Shown here piece by piece: positions 33,175 through 45,162 of a stretch of DNA of 64,000 nt; the first letter of the stretch is position 1, and the number at the start of each line of letters is the position of its first letter. The notes under the pieces are model-generated. The model was not told where the DNA came from. It saw only the letters and a list, made by a program, of their open reading frames with translations, and searched no databases. Source of the stretch: Allium sativum. Taxonomy: Eukaryota > Streptophyta > Magnoliopsida > Asparagales > Amaryllidaceae. A program made the position numbers and the translations under genes. Location: assembly GCA_030737875.1 (NCBI GenBank), contig CM060910.1, positions 65,976,501-66,040,500 on the forward strand. The letters are read 5' to 3'.

Positions 33175-36100
33175 TGCAACGACCCGGAGAATTCGAAGCC
33201 CGATTTCCAACAACAATACATAAACCCATATTACTTGCAAGAATTCAAGTATCGAAAACACTAGATAGTTTATCGAAAGAAATTAGAGGGTGTGATTAGA
33301 AAGCAAGAAATATTAGAATAGAAGAAGAAGAACTAACTAACCAACACAACATAGAGTCTCTCATTGCAGCGGAGTAAAATATAATGCAGAAATAAATCTT
33401 TATTTAGATCTTTAAAAGAAACTTACAATCATCAGAGTACATCAATACATCTAGACAACTATTTTAATCTGACCTCATATACAACACATAATGGAATAAA
33501 TACTAGATATCATATGTCTTAACAACTTCATCTCATCTCTGGACTTCACAGCACCTGATAACCTGAACCTGTAAAACTCGGTCTGACCCAAGCATTGCAT
33601 ACGCCAGATCAGTCTGGTGAACCAGAGTCAGAAAACAAGCTAAGTTTGTAGGTTTCATCCAACTTGTTTTTAAAGTCAAAACGTTTCTTTTCGAAAGAAA
33701 AGGATAATCGTAAGACCAGTCCACACATAAACACGGACGGTTTTTACCTTATGATAACCCAAACCATTTTGAAATCATATCTTATTTTGATATTATAATA
33801 GTGTCTAAATAAAATAAATAACCATCTAGCATAATGCTTACATCTCACGCTCTACATACATACTATAAAATCAAAAACCGCGAGCACATGTTGGAGATTG
33901 AATTTCCAACTATGACAAGGTATGAAACCACCTTCCGATAGTTTATCTCTAGAGGGGAATACACTGGGTTCAACAAAAACATCTTGCAACCCAGCCACAC
34001 ATGACCGACCACTCATTTCGCTAGAGTGTATCGAATGTATATCACCAACGGTTGGGTGCGACCCCCCGTTTCCCGAAAAGGGATAACATCGAAATAGATT
34101 AAAGAAGGAAATGGATTTTCTCTTAATAGGTGATAATACACCCTAATTGGGAGCGACCTACTTAGCCATGTTGCCTGCCCGATTTTTGTCATTTCCCGAT
34201 TGAAGAGGCTTGAGGTTAAACATTGCCTTTAGAACATCACATCACCAACACTTCAAATGCCACAATGTCAGATCCATAAAATCACTAATTGACGTCCACA
34301 AAAATGCCATGGGTGTTAGCTATCACCAACATAAGTACGCTTGTAAAAATTAACGTGTGCGACTCTTAAGAAATACTCTATCAGACATTCGTCCATACAA
34401 GTCATCCAGGTAGAGGATGAACCGAAGGCACCCTCCTACCACATCCTAGGAATCACCCTATAGATCAGTAGTAAGTAGTCCTTACAAACCTATAGATTTC
34501 AACCAGGACAGAATAACAGTATAACTTCGGCCGCTAAAGCAGAGATTTTAAGTAATTTTACCATTTTATGAAGATCCACGATCTTCAATTGCTCTGTTTT
34601 GATCAATATCTGATATCATCCATATTTACGCATTTGCTGGTCGGACTAGCTTGCGAATATAATTCGATCCCAGTCTTTCCGTACCAACAATCGTATAGGC
34701 CAAATTTGATAGTCAATTATTTAACTATCAAATAAACAACAATTCAATCATAAAATTAAAAATAGATTTACTGATCCAAAATTCAGCATCACTTGGCTTC
34801 TTTAATTAAAATAATTAAACAAACGGTTAATTTAAAACTTAAAAATCTTTTCTATATTTCAACATAGCATTTCACTTCTCATTTAACATAAGATTATCCT
34901 AAAAAATATTTATTTTTATACTTAGGAAAATATCCTATACTCATATCAAATTCCCTATTTCCATTATATTTTTCAAACATTTGCCACATTATTATTCGTT
35001 ATCTATAATCGGGAAATCACTTCAACTTATCACTCGTAAATAACGTTACAAGATCCCTTTTATTTCATTATTTGAAAACAATAACCAACTCTTATTCTTA
35101 TAGAAAACCTATTTCAAAACATAACTTCTCATTTCCCTTTTGCCTTGAAAATATGGTTATATTTCAATGCAATCTCCCTTTGTTTCCATTATTTTGGAAA
35201 TCTCATTATATATATATTTTCGAGTCCTTGTATTTCCTTTACTTTGGAAATCATATTATATATTGTCCAATATTTTATTTCGTAGCTAGAAACATTCCCA
35301 TTACTTATTCATACATGTCAGTACTTCAACATTCATTAGTCCCTGACCGTAAATTGGTAAGCGGATAATTCCCTAAGTATCAATCCCGCAGACCGAAATC
35401 AACATCAGATTAATAATCAGAAAATCACTCAACTCTACCAATATCAAATTTTGTTCTAGTTCTTACTTAACTCGTTATCAACGCTTTATATTCCACTTCT
35501 AATCCATTCAACCATTTTCCACTTGAAAATATCATTTCAATTCCATCCATTTCACTTAATTTCATTATTTACTATTGCCAATTTAAAATCAACACTTCGA
35601 CTTCATATCTCTTTTATAAACCTTGTTTATAAAATCTCAGGTTTGATATAAACCCTTTTTATCTCACTTCCTTTTACTTAGTTTCAATATTAAGTAAACA
35701 GTAAATTTAAGCTATCGTGTTCGCTTAAAATTCCTTTCATAACTTCATCAATGAAAACTTGATTTTTAACATAAAACCCAATCATAAACTCTTTTATAAA
35801 TTTATTCATAAAACTCGGGTTTCAATATAAAACCCATTCATAACCTCTTTTCAAAATTTTACTATATCTCATTTCCAAATTTGATTACTTATATAATGAA
35901 TTCCATTTAATAGAATTTCCTTGAATTATTGAAATACTAAATTTACCTCATCATTAACTACTATAGAAGTAGTTAAGTTCTTTATTAACTAAAATAAAGA
36001 GCAAATTATTTTAATATTAAACAAATATTCAATAATCTAATTTTATTAGATTAATTCAAAATAAATAAATCAAATAACTGAGTTTAATTAAAATAGTTAA

Positions 36101-37008
36101 CTTAGTCAACTTAAATCATGGTTATCTTGTTAATCCATTCCAACTAGTCCTTCCTTTTAAATTAATTAATAATATAATTAATTTAAATAATTCCATTTGA
36201 TTGTCCTTGGTAAACAATTAATCCAACTCTTAACCTTTACTTTAATTTCTACTTATCTGCTTATAAATTTTTCAACATAAGAATTTGATTTATAAAAACA
36301 TTTAATAATTATTTATAAACTTAAATAATAAATATAAAGATAAATTTCCTTTTTAATAAACTTTTATTCAAATTAATAAATTCCCAACTTTTATTCAAAT
36401 TAATAGATTTCAAAATCTATCTTCAGTTATAAAATAAATTTATAACTTCATTTTTGTCGATTCACCTGACAGTAACTCCATATTTTGATTTTTAAGCCAT
36501 CTGCCTCTAATTACTCAACCAATATTACCCATTGGTTAATATCATAACAAATGTTGAATTACGATTCAACAATCAATAAACAAATCAATCATTTAATTAG
36601 ATTAGTCATACAGTTCATATAATGGTAATATGAAAATAAACAATAAATTTGAGGAATCCAGTTGGATCCCTCTAATCTATTTTTTCCTACATCCAAATAC
36701 ATTATCTCAAATAATATTATTCAATTAAATAAAAAAATATAATATTCAACAATAAATAAATAACATTAATCCAAGCATCCATATTTTAATTTAATACGTT
36801 TATATTATTATAAACGTAACCAACAAGGTAAGTTATCTTGTTTGGAAATAATCGTTAAAATAACGCTTAGATTTTATTTAGAATAAACGAATGTTTAAAT
36901 AAATCAATTCATCTAATATATATAATATTCAGCACATAACAAACAATTATCAAACATAGTACACAAAATATATCCCGACTTATATAAAATATAAGTGCGT
37001 TAAACTGA

Positions 37009-37023
37009 GTGAGTTATACTCAC
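37009..37023. promoter_or_regulatory. GTGAGT-N3-ACTCAC palindrome in the C LTR
   Basis: Perfect inverted repeat homologous in position to 23290-23304 in B. The right LTR copy has lost it through the deletion at 54240. Confidence 0.55.
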
Positions 37024-37917
37024 TTTGGTTATGTTTTTTGCTGAAGCAGTTTGATTTCAGTTAAATTAACTTTGATTTCAATTAAATTAAACAGTCGTTT
37101 AATTTAACTGAAAATCATGTCATCTCTATTTTCGTTCAGACTAGCTCCAAAATGTGGAGCTCAGTACCACGATTCTAATGTCTCTTGCCTGGTTCACTTC
37201 AGGTAACGTAACAAACCGTTATTAATATTCTAAGTTCACGATTTTAATTAAAAATAATAATTACTTCCTATTTAAACATTTAACCAACCTAATTATTTAA
37301 ATAACATCGCCCGATTAATTTTTTCACTTTTTATAACCTCCTTCGTTTTTGATGGTTGGATCCTTTCGTTCAGCACTAATCCAAACATCACGGTTTGACT
37401 TCATTTGTTTGGAAAAACATATGGGCCGACTTCATTCAACACTAATCCAAACATAACTGGCACGACTTAAAACCTTTCCTTCCTGATACATCGTTCTGCT
37501 CCAGGTTCTTATTTTTCACGATATCACCACACCCATCGTTCAGTAAACCACCGCGTGGTCGTCCCTTCACCAGAACTCGATAAGGCATCAGCCTGTCACT
37601 CGCCTGGACGCCCTCTACTATCTCCAGTAACCATGGTTAATCCAATCTCCACAGTCATTGCCAAAACCCCAATATCCGCCAGCACTTTCAGACCAAATTA
37701 CGGTCACTCCGTTGATCAAAAAGCCATCACCTCCGTTCAGACTGTAGAGCTTGCAGAGCTTAACAATATTGGTGTTGAACATTTCTCGAATTAATATACG
37801 GATGGGGATAAATTTGAGAAGGAATATCGAATGGTTTTAGCCATTCGTTCGGTGGAGGTGCTATAAAAAATATATTGACCACGCGTGGAATTTCTTAGGG
37901 TTTGACTTATAGTTGGG

Positions 37918-37925
37918 TATTTATA
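37918..37925 (-). promoter_or_regulatory. TATA box of the C 3' LTR
   Basis: TATAAATA on the minus strand, 0.9 kb from the LTR start, the same distance as in B. The right LTR copy (about 54265-54275) is mutated and no longer a TATA box. Confidence 0.65.
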
Positions 37926-38819
37926 GGGGTAACCATTTATTAAAATATTAATATATGAAACTTCAACGTAAAGTAATGTATTAAAACCCATATATACGAA
38001 CTCCGATCGAGGCGAAAATTGTAATCCTAGCATAAAGAATATTTTAGACACGATGGAACAGGTTTCGTCGAATTTCGAGGTCATTTGTAAAAATCGCTTT
38101 ATAATTCACACGTGAATAAACACGCGTTTAAATTGCCCACGATCAAAAAATAAATCCAAATAATTTGAAACTTGAAATACTACATTAACTAACCATTACA
38201 AATTTAATAAAATTAGTTTCGCTTAAAACGGAGTTCGTTTGAAAAGCGGTTATGATAATTTACGCGTAAAACAACGTATTTTGGGCACCAAAATACCTGG
38301 TCTCCAAAAATAACAAACAATATATCTATCATGACTCCAAACATCAATACGAATTCAACGGAATTCGTTTCGTGCCTTAATTCGATCGTTATCTTGTGTT
38401 ACCAATTAAATCCCTTTAAATGAGTTAAATTATATAATTAATCGTTATAATTTATAAACGATTACATAGCTACTATTTGAAAAACTGAATTGGACATAAC
38501 TCACAAACTATAATATGAAATATCTATATTTCTCTTTCATTTGTAAATTATTATCTAATAGATTCATACAATTCTTGTTTCACAGAATCCCGACTTAAAA
38601 TGGATTATGTATATTCAATTGGAGTTCAAATCGTAAATTACGAACTACCGCAATGTTACGAGCTCGATTTTAATTATATTATAATTATATATAAATTTAA
38701 CGTTCAAACTTATTTTGTTAACGAATTATATATACTATAAATTCATTTAAAATCCCCAACCATTATTTAAATAATGAAATAAATTAAAATTTTGACTACT
38801 AAAAATACGGGACGTTACA

Positions 38820-39404
38820 TTCCTTTCCCCTTAAAAAAATTTCTTCCCCGAAATTACTAAGATAGAAGAAATATTACAACCTATTATCTTTTCTGAAATC
38901 CAATTTATTTTAAATCAAAAACCAATCTATTATTTTTAATAAAACTTTTCAAAAATATCGAAAATTTCTATCATCTTAAATTTCCAGATAAATTTGACAG
39001 AGTCTCCCCTATATGGAGGGACATCTGCGAAATCGCAGGATCAACAAATATATATACATCGACCCACATGGTCAGAAAACAAAATACAAAAACCAAAAAT
39101 TATATTTTTGCGTAGGCGTACCTTATTTATGTGTTATTGAGCATACTTGCTCAATTTACGTGCAATCTACACAACCAAAATTTATCATCAAAACCTCCTC
39201 GTACCTGTACTTAACTCCATTCAACATGTAAGTAAAAATTACATGTTATTTTTCAATAATATTTCATTGATTAACAAGTATAACCATACAGATTTTCAAA
39301 ATCAGACATATAGCATCACTCAGGTGCAATTACAGGTTAAATCATTCGGTATAAATTCATATGTGATCCCATTCCAATCTATTATACTGCAATTCATTCT
39401 CTTT
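38820..39404 (-). other. Element C internal region, 3' half, with polypurine tract
   Basis: AAGGGGAAAGGAA (38832-38820 on minus) abuts the LTR, preceded by a TTTCGGGGAAGAAA-type palindrome (about 38853-38840). The block 38968-39007 matches A and B and ends in stop codons. Plus-strand frames (39013-39231 and 39147-39458) show no domain. Interrupted at 39404 by D (duplication tcttt, 39400-39404). Confidence 0.8.
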
Positions 39405-39595
39405 TGTAACACCCTGTATTTTAACAACACTAAAAATGATAAATTAAAGAATAATTAATTTAATATCCAGAATTAAGTGAAACGGACTACGCCACTGCGT
39501 TCATCTCGGAATTCTGGTCAAAATAGACACCTGGTTTGCGTAAAACAGACACTGTATGAAGAAGTTATTAAGGTTTGAAGTTTGTATACGCAAAA

Positions 39596-39598
<3 letters not shown>

Positions 39599-39634
<36 letters not shown>
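39599..39634. repeat. TA microsatellite in the D 5' LTR
   Basis: Uninterrupted TA dinucleotides, 36 bp. The 3' LTR has only a short remnant near 47630. Confidence 0.95.
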
Positions 39635-39636
<2 letters not shown>

Positions 39637-39706
39637 TGGTCCAGAAAATTCAAAACAGTTCAAAATCACATAATTTAGGAGAGCGGGAAAAATACCGCCC
39701 AAGGGG

Positions 39707-39776
39707 TATCGACCCTTGGGTCGACCCCATAAGGGGGTGTCGACCCATGGGTCGACCCCATAAAGGGAAGGTCGAC
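39707..39776. promoter_or_regulatory. GTCGACC iterated motif upstream of the D TATA box
   Basis: Five TCGACC cores, two inside the palindrome GGGTCGACCC, about 45 bp upstream of the TATA motif. The 3' LTR of D keeps two (47713-47740). E has six TCGAC cores in the same place (54917-55013). Confidence 0.6.
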
Positions 39777-39819
39777 CCCCCTATGGCAGATTTGGGCAGA
39801 TTTTAGGGTTTTGGACTGC

Positions 39820-39829
39820 TATATATATG
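39820..39829 (+). promoter_or_regulatory. TATA motif of the D 5' LTR
   Basis: TATATATATG about 415 bp into the LTR, followed by GGCCTCATTTTTGTTG. The 3' LTR version is AATATATGG at 47784. Confidence 0.6.
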
Positions 39830-40774
39830 GCCTCATTTTTGTTGTTTTTTTGCACCAAAAATAAAGGAGAACTAGATGCTGCCTCTGCCTAGATTAAACC
39901 AAGTTTTTTCTTCTTCAGCAATCAACTAGAGTTTAGAGATCTATGATTCAACATCTGCGACCTTTTTTCTATTTTTCTAGATCCAATCACTATGATTCTT
40001 TGTTAATTTTAGATTTAAAAAGTAAATCTTGACATGACTATAACTTGGATCTATGCCTGTTACTATTTGAATCATATCAGATCTGCTATAACCTGTGTAT
40101 CTAAGTTATTCTGACATGACTATGAACAAGATCTGAACATATACCTATTTATCATGTCAGATCTGCCATTTTTTGTAGATCTAATTCACTATTTAGATCA
40201 CCTCATGCCTGTTCCTATTATTTTTATGGCTAAATAAAATCTGTCATTAGTTAGATATCTAATTCATTGTTTAGATCTCGTCGTGCCTATTTATGATGTC
40301 CCTATTATGTTAGAATCAGTTCTGTTGTCTCATATTCACCAGATCTGCTCTTATATGCCTACTTGTCATTATGCCACTATATGTTTATGCCTGTTTCTGC
40401 CATTATATGTCAATCTTTTTACTATGATCATTTCTGTTCTCTTCTCTTCATCTTTTCCCTTTTTATTTTTATAGCCAGGCTACCTTCGAGCCTAGGCATG
40501 CCGCTGAAATATGCGAACGCGTTAAATTGGGAACGAGGGGAAAACGTTAAATTTGGAGCATAACTTGTATTGGGAACTTTTGGGCTTAACTTGAATGAAA
40601 AGTATGAACATGAATTTGGGAACATAAATTGAATTATGATTAAATACCTTAATTTGGGGGCATATGGTTCATTATGAACATAACCTGGGAAAGGGGCATG
40701 AAAACCTATAACGATATAGGAATAATTGGTTAATAATTGAAATGCCTAGAATTACAGTAATTAGAAATTGTAAC

Positions 40775-40995
40775 CGCGCTTAGACACAAGGTTAGATTAC
40801 ACTTGTGGTGGAAGTCTTCCCGGAACCGCCCGACATATCTAGTGACCACAAGTGGTAAATCTAATGTGAGGGGTCTAAGTGCATAAACACGAGATGTGCT
40901 AAGACACGAGGTTAAGTCCGACTTGTGGAAGAAGTCTGCCCGGAACCGATCGACATATCCAACATCCACAAGTGGTAGGCTTAATGTGGGTGGTC
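40775..40995 (+). repeat. Tandemly duplicated hairpin unit in the D 5' LTR
   Basis: Two units of about 120 bp. In unit 1 TTAGATT pairs with AATCTAA and ACTTGTGGT with ACCACAAGT. In unit 2 the outer arms are TTAAGTC and GGCTTAA and the inner arms ACTTGTGG and CCACAAGT. Both enclose the conserved sequence CCCGGAACCG. Repeated at about 48735-48955 and, diverged, in E at 56170-56400. Confidence 0.7.
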
Positions 40996-41129
40996 TAGCA
41001 CATTATAACCATAAATGAATATGGTAAGGAAATGGAATACTTATCCTAGTTGAATCCATATGGATTGTATATAGGGGTTAAGTAAACTTGAATGAAATAG
41101 TGGGTGGGTTAAGTAAATCTTGGGTGGGT

Positions 41130-41164
<35 letters not shown>
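41130..41164. repeat. AT microsatellite in the D 5' LTR
   Basis: TA/AT dinucleotides with one C interruption. The 3' LTR counterpart at about 49099-49134 is longer and uninterrupted. Confidence 0.9.
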
Positions 41165-41165
<1 letters not shown>

Positions 41166-42344
41166 ACAAACTTAACCTGTGGGGCTATGCAATCTTTTAC
41201 TCTAGTTTGGCATAACCTGTGGAAAACCTAGTGGAGATGCAAGCGTAGGGGGAAGCTTGTATCATCTTGTGTGTGGGACCTGTTTCAGTCAGTAACCCAT
41301 ATATAGGTATCAAATGAGTACTCTGAACTAGGTCAGAGTCGGGGCACGCTTACTAGGTTAATTGTAAGAGATCCAAAAGTGGGGGACGGTGTGGGCGACG
41401 CGTGCCAACCGGGTCATGTGTGTGCATGGTTCGGACAGAGGACGATAAGACGCCGTGACACCTGTAGATATGGTTGTGCACATCCTGAAAACAAAGGGTT
41501 GCCACTTTAGGAAGTGATACATCCTACTGTGGGGCCAACACAGGGTATCTACGGAGTAGGGAGCTGATTGAGTAGGGTACATTTAGACTTCGGTATGTTA
41601 GGGAGCTCGTTAATACCCTTAGGAGTAACTCCGGTATGTTGGGCTGTGTGTTGATTGTATAGGGTGCAAACCTCTCACTGGAAGTACACCTAAGTCTACC
41701 ATCTTATACTTGTTGGGGATCATCTTGTTAATAAGACACTAGTATTGGTGCAGAGAAAGAGAAATCATTAGAGAAGCATAGTATACTCTATCATGTTATC
41801 CTGTTTACCTTGTCATACCTGTCTTTTATGATGTTATCTCTCTTATCCACTTTATATGCCTGTCATGATAATTTTACTTATTTATATGCTAAAAGTAACT
41901 GGACTCGCCAGACTTTATGTCTGACCCATTTTGTTTCCTCTTCTTTCTCTTCCGTTCCCCCCAAGGTTCTCAAGGTGGGAATACTCAAGCTTGATCAAGA
42001 TTCTGCTTGCATTCTACTTGGAACTGCTTAGTTGTATTGCTCGAGCCCTTATCTTTCCTACTATGGCTATGTTTTTGTTTGGGGATTTATGCTTCTTTTA
42101 TTATTGTATTTTGATGTTTTAAGTATAAGACAGAAATTTTAAGATAATGTACTGGACTTAATTATTTTCAGACTTATGATGTTTTGAACCATGATGTTAT
42201 GCTTTATGATTAATAAAGTTTTTAAATTCAGCTGCTATTTTATATCTGCCTTGTAATGTTTCTGTTTCTATTTACCTATAACGCTTCATGAAACTTAATG
42301 CATTCTCTTAATGAGTGACATTAACGGATGTGGGGTGTCACACT

Positions 42345-42356
42345 TGGTATCAGAGC
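42345..42356 (+). other. Primer binding site of element D
   Basis: TGGTATCAGAGC directly after the 5' LTR, complementary to the 3' end of plant initiator-Met tRNA. Confidence 0.93.
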
Positions 42357-42517
42357 TGAAGGTTACCAGATTAGATAAAAGTTTTTGAAAATTATTTTCA
42401 AAAAGGTGTAAAAGAAAGAATTTTCAAAAAGAAAAGTCTGTTTTGGAAAACATATTCCCCAAAGCCAATGTAATATCTTTTAATATTTGTCTGAATCCCT
42501 TTCCTTTTCTTTTCAAC

Positions 42518-43494
42518 ATGTTTGGGGAACCTAATATTCCTGAGGGCGTTACGATACCAGGCTGGTTCCGTCGGTATCTAGAGGCCACAGCGCCTTCCAG
42601 TGGTCAAGGAGATGTTCCTCCCCCGCTGCACCCGATGTTCCTCATCCTCCTCCTCCACGAGCAAATAACTTCTCTAAGATCTGCAAAGTTTTCTGTGCTA
42701 TGGGAGGAAAGCCATTCCGTGGAATCGAGACGTTCGTAGAGGCAAGGAGTTGGCTAAAAGAGACGGAGGACCTATTTGGAATTTTCGAAGTGGACTATCG
42801 TAGGAAGATTTAGTTAGCCGTCTAGCTACCGAAAGATGAAGCTTCGTTCTGGTGGGAAGTGACACAAGCAGGGCATCCAGTGGAGACTTGGGATGATTTT
42901 AGATAGAGGTTCGAAATGAAGTTTCTTTCTCAAGCCGAGGAAAGCAAGCAAATGGAAATGTTTCTGGCACTCAATCAAGGAGGAATGGCTCTTAAAGAAC
43001 ATGTTAATAAATTTAACCAATTAGCAAGGTTTGGGTTGGAGCTAGTAGATACCCCACATAAGAAAGCTTTGTAATTTGCTAGAGGACTGAATGAACCCCT
43101 CCATGGGTTAGCTATGTCTCATATTCTAATGGGAGCAACTTTTGAAAGGCTCGTTGATATGGCGTTGATGCATGAGGAAGATAAAGCTGAAAAGAAAGAA
43201 TTTAAGGTTGAGGAAACACAGAACAAGAAAGTATGGCCCAAGAAGGGACAACAACAACAAAAGAAAGGCGGAAAGAATGATAACGCTAAGAGGAAGTGCC
43301 ATAATTGTGGATGTGAGGGTCATTTGATCAAGGATTGCAAAAGAAGGAAGAATGCCTGCTTCAGTTGTGGAGCGATCAGACACTTTTTCAAGGAGTGCCT
43401 GAAGAATCAAGGACAAGGTCAAAGGGAAGGAGCTTCTGGGGGGAAGGTGCATGCTCTCGTGACCAGTGCTCCAGATCAAGGTAGGAAAGTTTTC
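42518..43494 (+). pseudogene. Element D gag (capsid and two zinc knuckles), broken
   Basis: Gag coats the retrotransposon RNA. The likely start is the ATG at 42518 (MFGEPNIPEG), as E has a matching start at 57706. A frameshift near 42690 leads to FVEARSWLKETEDLF in another frame. TAG stops follow near 42813, 42825 and 42903. The capsid-like part continues through RFEMKFLSQAEES and LARFGLELVDTPHKKAL. From 43114 a frame reads through a Lys-rich linker to two CCHC knuckles: CHNCGCEGHLIKDC (43297) and CFSCGAIRHFFKEC (43357), both with all ligands kept. It then runs on into protease without a stop, as in gag-pol polyproteins of chromoviruses. Confidence 0.9.
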
Positions 43495-43892
43495 GTTGAA
43501 GGTTTGATTTCTCTTTCCAATCATCCAATTAGAACATTTTTTGATTCTGGCGCTTCGCATTCATTTATATCTGATTTTGTGGTTGAGTCTCTGCACCTTA
43601 ATACTAGTATGGTAGTGGATCCCATTGTTGTCTCAAACCCCATTTGAGGTTCGTCTCATTTGTCCATGATTTTTCGGGGTTTGAGAATATCTATGTTGGA
43701 CGTTGAGTTTGAGTGCGACACATATATGCTCGGTTTTATGGGCTATGGTTTGATTTTAGGGATGGATTGGCTAGCCATGTATGGTGCCATTCTGGATTGT
43801 GATAGGAGGGTTGTTAGACTTTTGACTTGCCGTGGGAGGACCCTCGAGATTTCTTGTGACCCTAAGGGGTCTGTCATACTTAGTTCCTAGAG
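43495..43892 (+). pseudogene. Element D aspartic protease domain
   Basis: DSGASHSFIS at 43543 is the catalytic Asp-Ser-Gly motif of the retropepsin-like protease that processes the polyprotein. GYGLILGMDWLAMYGAILDC follows, the second conserved region of the plant gypsy protease. A TGA at 43645 interrupts it after VVSNPI, where E reads through with Gly. The frame ends at 43888-43890, after which a frameshift precedes RT. Confidence 0.9.
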
Positions 43893-45162
43893 TCTCTTGA
43901 CACATTTATTGATGATCTACGATCTGTACCAACAGTCCGTGAGTATTCTAATGTTTTCGAAGAGGTTCGGGGATTACCTCCGAGGCGTGAGATCGATTTT
44001 TGTATATACTTGGTAGACAATGCAAAGCCAGTTGCATTGCCTGTGCGCCATATGGCTCCAAAAGAAAGGAGGAAGCTTAGTAAGCAAGTAGGGAAGCTAC
44101 TTGAGAAAGGGTTTATTAGGCGAAGCATATCCGAATGGGGTGCTCCGGTGGTATTCGCAACTAAGGAGGATGGTTCGCTTCGCTTATGTGTAGACTATAG
44201 AGAGTTAAATAATCACAAAGAAGAACATGCACCCACTCCTAAGAATAGATGATCTGTTTGACCAACTTGTTAATGCATCAGTATTTTCTCAGTTAGACTT
44301 GGCCACGGGGTTTCATCATTGAGGGTGGCTGAGGACAGTATAGACAAGACCGCTTTTAGGACTCCGAATGGTTTCTTTGAATGGCTTATTTTGCCTTTTT
44401 GGGTTGACGAATGCACCCGCCTATTTTGTTGATCTGATGAGTAGGATATTTCGGGAGTTTCTAAATAAGTTCATCGTGGTCTTTTTGGATGATATCTTGT
44501 TCTTTTCGAAGAGCGAGGAAGAGCATGCCCAACATTCGAGAGAAATCTTGTAAACTCTCCATGCACATCAGCTTAAGGTAAAGTTCTCCAAATGTCATTT
44601 TTGGAGAAAACAGGTGAGATTTCTAGGGCATGTGGTCTCTAAAGATGGGATAGCAATAGATCCCGCAAAGGTAGTTGCAGGTCAAGATTGGCAGATTCCA
44701 AAGAATGCAACATAGGTGAGAAGTTTTATGGGGTTGGCAGGCTATTATAGGAAGTTCATTAAGGACTTCGCAAAGATATCAGCCCCAATCACCAGGCTGA
44801 CAAAGAAGAATCTGACGTTTTCATGGGATGTAGATTGTGACGTTGCTTTCCAACGATTGAAGAGGCCTCTAACAATAGCCCCAGTCTTGACCTTTCCTGA
44901 TGGAAATAAAGTGTTTACAGTATACACTGATGCATGTGGTACAGGGCTTGGTGCGATTTTGATGCAAGAGGGAAAGGTAGTATGTTATGGGGGTAGACAG
45001 CTAAGAGTTCATGAGAAGAACTACGCTACCCATGATTTAGATCTAGCTGCCATAGTATTCGCACTTAAGACGTGGCGTCATTATTTACTTGGAGAGAAGT
45101 TCGAGTTGTACACCGATCATAAATCTCTCAAGTATATTTCTCATAGAAAGATCTTAATTTAA
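43893..45162 (+). pseudogene. Element D reverse transcriptase and RNase H, broken
   Basis: RT copies the element RNA; RNase H removes the RNA strand. RT begins near [14 protein letters not shown] (about 44010) with [24 protein letters not shown] frameshift lies near 44215. The active-site motif is VVFLDDIL (about 44475), within the F/Y-x-D-D range. A TAA at 44551 and a TAG at 44713 follow. RNase H has [11 protein letters not shown] with the first Asp kept, [12 protein letters not shown] where the usual catalytic Glu is Asp, and TDHKSLKY with the last Asp. The frame then stops at 45160 because of a one-base loss also seen in E. Confidence 0.92.

Larger units (their letters stand above)
33175..38819 (-). 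repeat. 3' LTR of element C (5645 bp)
   Basis: On the minus strand it starts TGTAACGTCCCG at 38819 and ends CGTTGCA at 33175. Related to the B LTR: shared hairpin block (33890-34060), GTGAGT palindrome (37009-37023), TATA (37918-37925) and U3 motifs. It matches 51040-54642, though with more differences than seen between the LTRs of A or B, so C seems older. A frame at 37555-37794 lies in the GC-richer leader on the opposite strand to transcription and is not credible as a gene. Confidence 0.9.
39405..42342 (+). repeat. 5' LTR of element D (2938 bp)
   Basis: TG...CA LTR, paired with 47434-50307. U3 carries an AT microsatellite (39599-39634), GTCGACC iterations (39707-39776) and a TATA motif (39820). 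R-U5 carries a duplicated hairpin unit (about 40775-40995) and a second AT microsatellite (41130-41164). Short frames in it are not genes. Confidence 0.94.

Noticed and set aside
37555..37794. 79-codon plus-strand frame in the C LTR
   Set aside because: Lies antisense in the leader region of the LTR and is deleted in the other LTR; no motif.
39599..39634. TA-rich runs as possible origin or regulatory element
   Set aside because: Simple microsatellites whose length differs between the LTRs of the same element; no further support.
43126..43560. 144-codon antisense frame over the D gag
   Set aside because: Shadow of the zinc-knuckle coding strand; no independent support.
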